Shown here piece after piece: positions 1-6,600 of a stretch of 15,810 nt of DNA. Every line of letters starts with the position of its first letter. The first letter of the stretch is position 1. The translations under genes and the position numbers were made by a program. This DNA comes from Gonium pectorale (taxonomy: Eukaryota; Chlorophyta; Chlorophyceae; Chlamydomonadales; Volvocaceae), in the NCBI GenBank assembly GCA_001584585.1, contig LSYV01000048.1, positions 174,405 to 190,214 on the forward strand. Reading direction: 5' to 3'. Below the pieces are notes generated by a model. That model was not told the DNA's origin. It saw nothing but the letters and a program-made list of their open reading frames with translations, and did no database searches.

Positions 1-337
1 GTCCGGCGGCCAAGCCGGTCCTTGCCTCGTTTCGCGGGCTCCCGAAGGGGCAAGGGGGGTGCGCAGCGAGGGAGGAAGTTTGGACGGGGCGCAGAGGTAG
101 CGGACTTTGAGCAGAAGCGGTGACAGCGGATCTTTGGCATGTATATGTGTCTGTGTGTGTGGGGGGGGGGAGGGGGCGGGGGGGGGAGGGGAGTCCCACC
201 CCACGCGTGGGTGACCAACATGCACCCCCGGACGCCCCTCGACCCGCCCCCCGGCCCTGCCTCAAGGCCTCTGTAGTCAGAACGTCTCCCCCTATTTCTA
301 TCCCTGCCCTGCCCCCCCTGCCACCCCGCTTGCCCAC
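1..337. other. Left-edge intron sequence of gene A
   Basis: Downstream of the exon 7 donor on the minus strand there is no stop-terminated continuation and no acceptor followed by sequence resembling the next TPR helix. It contains a long G-rich tract (about 159-191) and a TG-rich stretch (about 138-158). It is probably intron. Confidence 0.5.
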
Positions 338-453
338 CTGCACGCTGTCCGCCCAGCGCCCCACCCGCACGAAGGTGTGCGAGGGCATGTGCTGCAGGTG
401 GTCCCAGGCGGGCAGCAGCCCCATCAGCGAGTCGGCGGACGCCTCGGCCAGGC
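338..453 (-). CDS. Gene A exon 7: HMPSH signature
   Basis: After ..TCCACAG the exon reads GLAEASADSLMGLLPAWDHL, then QHMPSHTFVRVGRWADSVQ, and ends at GTGCAG|GTGGGC. The motif HxxHMPSHxxxRxGRxxDxV is the most characteristic block of this TPR-type family, and here it is fully conserved. In relatives it is followed by a helix beginning (A)xN. Nothing like that is visible in 1-337, so the following exon is presumably further left. Confidence 0.9.
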
Positions 454-3400
454 CTGTGGAGGTGGGGATGGGGGAAGTGGCGAGGGTGGGGTGTGTGCGT
501 GTCCTATATGCGTAACAGCTGTGTGCCCAAACAGGTCTGCACAAAGGCAGGGATTCAACAGCGAGCGAGACAACCTAGGGTGGGGGGGGGGGTAGTGGGT
601 TGGAAGGCATTCTCAGGGGGCGGGTGGTGCGGGTGGGGTTCCAGCCGTGGGTTTGGTTAGGACGCATCCGCCAGCAGCATTCGCCCGCCCGGAAGGGGAG
701 GCGCGAAAGGGGGTGGTAGCCTCGCATCGCTCCGCGCCGCACCTGCCCGTGTGGGTCCGCGGCCGGCGGGGAGCGCCTCCGTGACGTGGATCTACAATTG
801 GGGGGGGGGTCAGAGGAATAAAAGGCGTCCTCACTAGCGATGCCTGAGGTGGGTGCCATCCCGAGACGTCCCGAGTCGTTAAAAGCCGAGCAGCGAAAAG
901 TTCCCGGCGTCCCCTCGCATTCCAAGCCTCAGTACCCTCGCGAGGGGGAGGGGGGGGGCGAGGCGCGAGGATCAAGGGTCCAGCAGGGTGGGAGCAAGTA
1001 GGGGGTTAGTGGGTGTGGAAAGCATCCTCAGCAGAGAAGCCCTGGGGCGCATTCCTCAATTATGGGGGATGGGGTGAGTGAGAAGTTTCACAGGTCGTCT
1101 ACAAGTACGTCAAGACCACCACAAGTTCTTCCATTGAGTACAGTATGCGATTCGGTGTCCGCGACGCGACCCGTTTCCCATTCCGTATCACCCCCCCCCC
1201 TCACGTGCAGGTGCAGCGCCAGCGGCTGGAGGGGGTCGCGGCTGAGTGACTCGTTCAGCAGCGCCAGCACCATCGGGGTGGGCTCGCGGGGGGAGTCTGG
1301 GGGGAGGGGGAGGGCAGCGTGCGCGGTCACAGGGTCAGAAGGCGCTCTCAGGTGGGGGGCCAGGAGAATAAAAGGCGTTCCCAAGTTGGTGTGTGTATCG
1401 GGGGGGAGCCGAGCAGTGTGGGCGTGCGGGTGCGAGAGGGGAAGGGCGTTTCCTTGCAGGCCAGCGGCCCGGCGAACTGATGAGAGGGAAGGCTGGATGC
1501 GGAGGCGGCCGGGGCCGGGGCAGGGGCAGGGCGTGGAGCCCGTCCCGGGTGAAGTGCGGCGCGTACCGCTCCGGCGGATGCGCGTCGCAGCGGCGGGCCG
1601 AGCGGGCCGTTCGGGGATGACTGGCGGGGCCGGCGGGGAGCCGGGGCCTGGGACGGAGGGGTGGTTGCGTGGCTGCCATGAGCCATCACCGGATGCGCGG
1701 CAGGCTGCGTTTGTGCGCCCGCGGACCGAGCACGGAGCTCCAAGCTTCCCGCCCGCTGAGCCCTGGCACGCCTGCATGTGTTGACGTGGGATCGCTGCAC
1801 ATGAAGGGGCCCCCGGGGAGTGGGGTGGGCCCATGGTGGGTAGGCGTCTCAGCCCCCTACCCACCCCACCCCACCCCATCCTGCGGGGGGTGGGGTAAGA
1901 CCGTACCCCGCCCTCTTCTCTAGGCCAGCAATCTATCAGCGACTACAACCGCGAAGGTATGCCACGGCACGGATCGCTCGTCGCTGACATTGCAGTTTTG
2001 CAGGTCGTCTTCAACTCCACCAAGACCGCCGTTCCTCCTACTACTGAGTCTGCGATTCGGTGTCCGCGACGCGACCCGTTTCCCGTTCCGCATTAGCCCC
2101 CTCCCCCACCCACACCCGGTGCCCGCACACCCCCGGGCCACGTCGCGCACCGGTGACGGGGTCCCAGAAGTCCCACGGGACGGTGTTGGCGAGTGCCTCG
2201 GCCGCCAGGGCCGGCGCGTCGGCGTCGTCCGGGAAGCAGCCCGCTATGTCCTAAGGGGGCCGTGGGGAGGGGGGTTATTCAGTCCGTGGCACAAGCTGAC
2301 TGATGACCGTCGAGCAGAGAATCGTTGACCCGTTCATACCAGAGCATCGAACTTGGCTTGTGGCGGCCGCGCGCGCAGGCAGCAGGCGCGGCCCGGAGTC
2401 GAGCCGCCGGGTGATGACGCGGAAAGCTAGTAATAGTACAAGTCTAGAGGTGAGTAGGGAGAGATCAAGCGGCTGACCTATAGAACTAAGTGGAACGACT
2501 GCTATGGGCTGCCATGCGTGTGCAGTGCGCCTGTGTGTCCCGACCCCCCGCCACCGCATACGCAAACACTCGCAAAGGCAGCGTGGCGCGATATAACCAG
2601 GAAGAGATACCCACCTGTGCGCAGAACGAAGGGGGCGGTCGCCGGGGGAGGGGATGAAGGGATTCGTTGTAGAAAAGGTGAGAGGGCGAACCCTCCTCCC
2701 GCGCCCCCACCCAGCACCTCGGCCCCCCACCCGACGCAAGACAAGGCCACGGCACCTCTCCATCCCGCCACCATCCTGCCCGCCCCTCCCTCCACACCCG
2801 CCACCATCCCGCCACCATCCTGCCCGCCCCTCCCCCCACACCCGCCCCCCCACCCACCGCCATGTCCTGTGCGTACCGCCGCTCCGCCGCCTGCCACCGC
2901 TCGCCCCACGTCTCCCGCACCGCCAGCCGGTCAGCCATGGCCGCCACGTAGTGACGCTCACGAGCCAGCAGCGACCGCGCAGCCGCCGCCGTCGCCGCTG
3001 CAGCAGGAGCATCGACCGAGCCCTCGGCGGCGCCCTCGGCTGCCGCGCGCCGCCGCTGCTGCCGCCTGCCAGCACCTGTGGCGGGTTTGCCGTACGTAGG
3101 TGGACAGCCATTTAGCCGCTCCATGAGACGCAGCGCGCCGGCGGCGGCGGCGGTGCCGTTGCTCTCCTGCGGCGGCGGCGGCGCCGCCGCCGCAACTGGC
3201 AGGGATGCGTTGGCGGCGGCGACGGCGGCGTCAAAGTCGGTGGGCCGTACGAGTCCCGTGAGGGCGGCGGCCACCCGGATGGCCGCCAGCGCCGCCTCCA
3301 TCTCGGAGCGCCGGTATCGCGGGTAGACGGCGGCGGCGGGGTCGGTGGGGGGCGGGACGGCGGGCTTGTTCTGGAAGGGAGCTGCGGGGGTTATGGGGAG

Positions 3401-5255
3401 GGAGGGGGGAACGCGTGTGTATGGAGTCATTGCTGTGGAGGGCGCTGGGTGGTGGATGCGGGTTTGGAGGGGAGGAGTACAGAGGTGGAGGAGCCGCGAC
3501 AGCAGCGAAAGAAGCCCTCCAGCGCTTTCCCCCAGGACAGTAGGGCGGTTGCGTACGGGAATGCGGGCCGTTGTTTGGGCTTGGCCCCGGGGACCTCGGC
3601 ACGGAGGGCTGCGCGCTGGCACATGGTTGCCGCGGCGGAGCGCAGCGCAGCGCAGCGCAGCGCAGTGGGAGCTCGAGGGCAGCGGTGCTATCTCTCCACT
3701 CTTACGGACGGGGCTGAGGGCCGACAGCGCACGGCGTGCCTGACGCGCACAACACTCTCTCACACACATACACGCGCGCACAGAGGCGGGGTCTACAGGT
3801 ACGCATGCCCGCTCCTGCGACCCCTTCCTGCCTTACAGCGCTGATGCGGCCTCGCGTTTGGGCGGGGGGGGGGCCGCGGCGGGGCCCGGGCAGCTAGCGC
3901 CCCCCCCTGGCCAGCGGCGTGGCCAGGAGGATGTGCGCCACGACGCACACAGACACACGGTGCACACCCCTGTCGTACAGGTGCCGCCGTCCCGGGTGAC
4001 CCTGTTGCCGTACCTCGCGCGTACGCCAGGCCCCACCAGCACATGGCGCACAGGTGGTCGAAGCTGATGGCGGCGACAAAGGCGGCCGCCGCCTCCGCCT
4101 GGTTGAAGCCCGCCGCCAGCAGCACGCCCTGGTCGAACAAGGACTGCGCCTCGGGCCGGGAGGTGCGGATGCTGCGTGGGCAGGGGCGTGTGGGATGGCG
4201 ATGGTTGGGAGAGGGTTGGGGTTGGGGACGGAGTACGGGAGTGAAGGGGCAGCGAGTTCCAGAGCCTGCCAAGCGTTTGCATCAGTGAAGGGTGAAGAGG
4301 GGGGCGGGGGCAGGGGGAGGGAGGGGGGGTTCAGCAGGTCTTCGGGAAAGGGGCATGCGCCCCTATGTGCACGAAAGCGGTTATAATAGAAACGCGGATA
4401 GGGAACTGTAGGGCAGGGAGAGGGAGGGGGAAGAGGGAGTCGGAAAGGGGACGGGGGAGGGCCCTCGCGGCAAGCTACGTGTGTATGTGGCCGGTCAGCC
4501 CAACGGCACGGAGGGGGTACGAAGGAGGTGCGGGGCCCAACTGTGTCGGGCAGGTGCCTATATGTGCGAGCAGATGGAAGGACTGCGCGGGCCGGCCGCA
4601 GGGACAGGCTATGTGAGGGGCCGGGGGAAGGGGGCGCGCTGCCAGGCCGCCCTGCCGCCCTGACCCTCGCTCCTTTGCCCGCCGAAGTGCTCGCGGGGGG
4701 GGGGGCGCCGCCCCGCCCCGCCCCTTCACGCTCTGCGCTGAACCCCAAGCCAGCCCCAGCGAAGAGTGCGTGTTGCAGTTTGGCGCCCCTCTCCCCAGAT
4801 TACAGGTTTGGACCCAGATTTCAGGTTTGGACCCTATACACAGCTCGGGTGCAGCGGACTCGCGGCTTCAGCAATCGCACCCTTTCAAGGACAGCAACCC
4901 GCCCACTGACAAGGGTCGCCCGCCTTCGCGCCTTGCCCTCTCCTACGCCCGCCAGGGCCTACTGTTTGAAACCGGCCCCCATGAACATGGCACATGGTCT
5001 TATAAGCAATATCTTGTAAATAGGAGATGGGCGCCTACATTCGTGGGGAAACCCATGCTGAGTGCCCCTCTAAAACCCCAAGCCCTCCAAACCGGCACAG
5101 GGGTCAGCGGAGCCTCTCCCTTACCGGTGGGTGTAATTGAAAGAACCGTAGGCCACTAGCCGCTGCTCCGGTTTGGGGGGATCGCAGCCAAGCGGGGACC
5201 CCGACACGGCACTTGCGAGCAACACCCAGATGAGCAGGGCATAGCCGGCGGCCAT
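338..5255 (-). CDS. Secreted tetratricopeptide-repeat protein, 3' end beyond window (gene A)
   Basis: Seven exons on the minus strand: 5255-5125, 4171-4014, 3381-2858, 2250-2151, 1296-1205, 791-743 and 453-338. They sum to 1170 bases (390 codons) with consistent phases (2, 1, 0, 1, 0, 1, 0) and GT..AG introns. The chosen ATG opens a signal-peptide-like start (MAAGYALLIWVLLASAVSG). The mature part matches a known family of TPR-type proteins block by block: PEAQSLFDQG and FNQAEAAAAF (exon 2), CAMCWWGLAYA (end of exon 2), RERHYVAAM and RYAQDMA (end of exon 3), FPDDADAPALAAEAL and PWDFW (exon 4), LSRDPLQPLALHLH (exon 5), IHVTEA (exon 6), HMPSHTFVRVGRW (exon 7). The family is recognised from motif order and its molecular function is not established. 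A role in protein-protein binding in a secretory or extracellular compartment is inferred from the signal peptide and TPR fold. The last visible exon ends in phase 0 at a good donor, and no stop or convincing next exon lies in 1-337, so the 3' end is outside the window. Confidence 0.86.
743..791 (-). CDS. Gene A exon 6: 49-base micro-exon
   Basis: A very short exon between the acceptor AATTGTAG|ATC and the donor GGGCAG|GTGCGG encodes IHVTEALPAGRGPTRA. It completes the family signature LHLYIHxxEAS after exon 5 (LALHLH-IHVTEA). Phase 0 in and phase 1 out fit both neighbours. At 49 bases it would be easy for automatic gene finders to miss. Confidence 0.8.
1091..1190. repeat. Intronic repeat, copy A
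   Basis: This stretch begins CAGGTCGTCT and matches 2001-2096 with scattered differences. It includes an identical 34-base core at 1146-1179 that contains CGGTGTCCGCGACGCGAC. It lies in intron 5 of gene A, and on the gene strand it begins about 14 bases after the exon 5 donor. Confidence 0.9.
1205..1296 (-). CDS. Gene A exon 5
   Basis: The 92-base exon supplies the two bases needed after exon 4 and continues SPREPTPMVLALLNESLSRD followed by PLQPLALHLH. This matches the family pattern TxEIxxxLExxLxxxPxHPxALHLYIH. The acceptor is CCCCAG|AC. The donor is CTGCAC|GTGAGG, and a C-tract on the gene's opposite strand begins a few bases into the intron. The family's IH pair is completed by exon 6. 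Confidence 0.85.
1297..2150 (-). other. Gene A intron 4 (854 bp), no exon seen
   Basis: Phase and protein logic join exon 4 directly to exon 5, so this stretch is intron. It contains repeat copy B (about 2001-2096) and copies of the AAGGCG-type motif. Several GC-rich open frames cross it on both strands, but none has family similarity or usable splice phase. Confidence 0.7.
2001..2096. repeat. Intronic repeat, copy B
   Basis: Second copy of the roughly 100 bp sequence. It begins CAGGTCGTCT and carries the identical 34-base core at 2051-2084. It lies in intron 4 of gene A, about 54 bases past the exon 4 donor on the gene strand. The two copies are in the same orientation, about 910 bases apart. 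Confidence 0.9.
2151..2250 (-). CDS. Gene A exon 4: FPDD / PWDFW block
   Basis: This 100-base exon lies between the acceptor CCCTTAG|GAC and the donor ACCG|GTGCGC. It encodes DIAGCFPDDADAPALAAEAL followed by ANTVPWDFWDPVT. Joined to exon 3 it gives RYAQDMA-DIAGCFPDD, which follows the family pattern YAxAMxxxxxxxPDDxxAxxLxAEALMxxxPWDYW. An alternative acceptor three codons further in (CATAG) would break the phase, so the upstream AG was chosen. Confidence 0.87.
2251..2857 (-). other. Gene A intron 3 (607 bp)
   Basis: It joins exon 3 (phase 0) to exon 4. On the plus strand it includes the C-rich 44 bp tandem repeat at about 2761-2844, next to the donor end. No additional exon is needed by the protein. 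Confidence 0.75.
2761..2844. repeat. 44 bp tandem repeat, about two copies
   Basis: The block starting CATCCCGCCACCATCCTGCC at 2761 recurs at 2805, an offset of exactly 44, with one C/T difference in the first 40 bases. A shorter CCACCATCC unit also recurs inside it. It lies in intron 3 of gene A. Confidence 0.9.
2858..3381 (-). CDS. Gene A exon 3: long exon with alanine-rich insertion
   Basis: This is the largest exon (524 bases, residues about 97-271). It opens with PFQNKPAVPPPTDPAAAVYP, continues as SEMEAALAAIRVAAAL, then enters a variable Ala/Gly/Arg-rich stretch, and returns to the family pattern with RERHYVAAMADRLAVRETWG and AERRYAQDMA (about residues 237-271). In relatives the segment between the GPxxN turn and the RExxYxxAL helix is short, roughly 30 residues from general knowledge; here it is about 130. 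That points to an in-exon low-complexity insertion. The acceptor is CCGCAG|CT and the donor is GCG|GTGGGT. The exon ends in phase 0. Confidence 0.85.
3382..4013 (-). other. Gene A intron 2 (632 bp)
   Basis: It joins exon 2 (phase 1) to exon 3, forming the WGLAYAR-A-PFQN turn. It contains a pentanucleotide tract and a CA/GCGC-rich stretch (about 3759-3781). No other gene is seen. Confidence 0.72.
3640..3666. repeat. (GCAGC)n / (GCGCA)n microsatellite
   Basis: About five uninterrupted copies of the 5-base unit GCGCA (read AGCGCAGCGC...) occur in intron 2 of gene A. Confidence 0.9.
4014..4171 (-). CDS. Gene A exon 2: first TPR-like helical pair
   Basis: The acceptor is ..CACGCAG|C and the donor is CGCGAG|GTACGG. 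The translation runs RTSRPEAQSLFDQGVLLAAG, then FNQAEAAAAFVAAI, then a segment ending CAMCWWGLAYAR. In this family the block normally reads TSxPEAQxxFDQGLxxxxxFNHxEAxxxFxxAxxxDPxCAMxxWGxAYAxG, so the helix A/helix B signature is intact. Departures from the usual residues are Gln for His after FN and Phe-Asp-His in place of the common Leu-Asp-Pro. The exon ends in phase 1; with exon 3 the next residues are A-PFQNKP, corresponding to the family's GP(F/N)IN turn. Confidence 0.88.
4172..5124 (-). other. Gene A intron 1 (953 bp)
   Basis: It separates the signal-peptide exon from the TPR exons. It holds a 19 bp tandem repeat (4796-4833) and G/C-rich tracts, and is less GC-biased toward 4960-5060. 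No coding exon is required, and the phases of exons 1 and 2 match directly (CG + C). Confidence 0.72.
4796..4833. repeat. 19 bp tandem repeat, two copies
   Basis: CAGATTACAGGTTTGGACC at 4796-4814 is followed at once by CAGATTTCAGGTTTGGACC at 4815-4833, with one mismatch. Confidence 0.92.
5125..5255 (-). CDS. Gene A exon 1: start codon and signal peptide
   Basis: ATG at 5255-5253 on the minus strand is followed by two small residues, an aromatic and hydrophobic core (YALLIWVLLA) and a small-residue cleavage-like region (ASAVSGS). This is a textbook signal-peptide layout of about 19-20 residues. The mature start (GCDPPKPEQRLVAYGSFNYT) then leads into the TPR region. The donor is CACCG|GTAAGG at 5125/5124 and leaves two bases, CG. 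Exon 2 supplies the C, giving Arg. Phase match and protein logic both support this exon. Confidence 0.82.
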
Positions 5256-5398
5256 AGCCCTGATCGTGTGAGCGCCCAAGCAGCTGTCGTTGTGCCGAGA
5301 CAGCAGGCAGCGTTTGAGGCGAGGTAGCCGGTATTAGAGGTTATAGCAAAAAGGCGCTTCAGCCGCACAGGCTATACAATTATCGTGCTTGCTGCATC
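5256..5398. promoter_or_regulatory. Divergent intergenic region / probable bidirectional promoter
   Basis: Only 143 bp separate the start codons of genes A and B. On the minus strand a TATAA lies at 5345-5341, about 86 bases upstream of the gene A ATG, a reasonable distance for a TATA box and a 60-base leader. On the plus strand TATACAA lies at 5373-5379. That is only about 20 bases from the first gene B ATG, so it would fit a start site near 5400 and a later initiator, or may be chance. Transcript start sites cannot be seen from sequence. Confidence 0.55.
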
Positions 5399-6600
5399 AT
5401 GTCGGATGCTTGCAAAGGTAAAGGAAAAAGCAGAAAGCAAGTTGTCCGAAGCATCAACCGCCTTGGAACTAGAACTCCGGATTCTCTCCAGCGTCAGCTC
5501 GGCCCCCAACTCTCCCCTTTACCAGCTTTGTTGTCAGCCTGAGCTTGATGCAGCTAGTCCTTGCGTCGCCTGCAACTCCAACCAAGCACAACAAGGCCGG
5601 GGGTGGCACAACAGCGGGCTTGAACATGTTTGGCTTAGCGCCCATACGGACGCGAGCGGAGCCAGAAGAGCAGGCGCAGCCCGGTGCCTGCAGCTCGTTC
5701 GCGTCCTCGCGCACAAGGGCGCTGCTTGACGAGGCCCGGAAGCAGCAGAAGCACGTCGAGGGCAGCAAGAAGCTCTCATCTGACGTTAAGGAGAAAGAAT
5801 TGGCGGCTCTGTCACTGCTCGTGTGGGTCCTTGAGCGCTGGGTGCGGGTCCCGCCAATTTTGTGCATTTGCCTTAACCGAGCGTGTCGTCGACAGATCGA
5901 CGCTGGCCGAGCTCCACGGCTCCATCAACGAGCATGATAACCCAGGGCCGGGCGTCGCGAAGGTGGGGGCCACCAGGAGCCCGGCATTAATGACGCATCA
6001 GTCCGAAACCGGCTACCCGGACGTTTCCTCACCAACCCTACTTCCATGTGCTGCACAGAGGAAAGTGCTGATCAAGGTGGAGAAGGCTCGCCGGCAGGTG
6101 CTCGCTACGGTTCGGGAGGGCGCCCGCGGCACGACGGAAAGCAAGGTACACCTGCGCAATGCCCTCAACCCCGGCTGACGTTTCTCACGGCGGAATGACC
6201 CCCCCGCCCTCGTCATAACTCAGAAACTCTTTGAGGAGGTGGAGCGCTTCATCGAGCTGCGGCCGGACGAGTCGCTCAGCCCGCGTCAATGGAGCCGCCC
6301 CACCCCGCAGCCCGAGCCTCAGAGGGCCAGGTCAGCCTCCGTGGGCGCTGACTCGGCGGTACCTGTGCTCGTTCCCCGGGGGCCAGCCCCGGCGCACCAG
6401 GGCCCGCATAGAGGGGGGTGGGTATCACGGGATGATGGCTGCGTGTGCACAGCACGCTGCTGCAGCGCCCTCGTCCCAGCCCCAATGCCTACACTGCCCT
6501 CCCGGAGCCATACCCGTCTCGCCTGATGCCGAGCTGCCTCCTCCTCCTCCCCTGCAGGGGCCACATTCCCGTTCGCAAGCTGCGGCCCACCGACTCTCTG
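5399..6600 (+). other. Gene B N-terminal region, six short exons, helical and charged
   Basis: The spliced product runs through ALLDEARKQQKHVEGSKKLS, then KEKELAALSLLV joined to STLAELHGSINEHD across intron 2. After intron 3 it reads RKVLIKVEKARRQVLATVRE, then KKLFEEVERFIELRPDESLS and GHIPVRKLRPTDSL. Lys/Glu-rich heptad-like spacing suggests amphipathic helices or coiled coil. Donors are AAG|GTAAAG, GT|GTGGGT, AAG|GTGGGG, AAG|GTACAC, CAG|GTCAGC (the last base of GCCAG precedes the GT) and CTG|GTAGGC. This is the part most likely to have detectable homologues, because the rest is low complexity. Confidence 0.7.

Noticed and set aside
159..191. Long G-tract as a telomere-like or quadruplex element
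   Set aside because: It is not the TTTTAGGG-type algal telomere repeat, and G-tracts are common across these introns. No specific function is supported.
1088..1879. 263-residue open frame on the minus strand
   Set aside because: Only 1205-1296 (exon 5) fits the protein family. The rest is GC-rich intron that happens to lack stops.
2486..3781. 431-residue open frame on the minus strand
   Set aside because: It contains the real exon 3 of gene A (2858-3381), but the flanks are intron read-through. Family similarity stops exactly at the splice sites.
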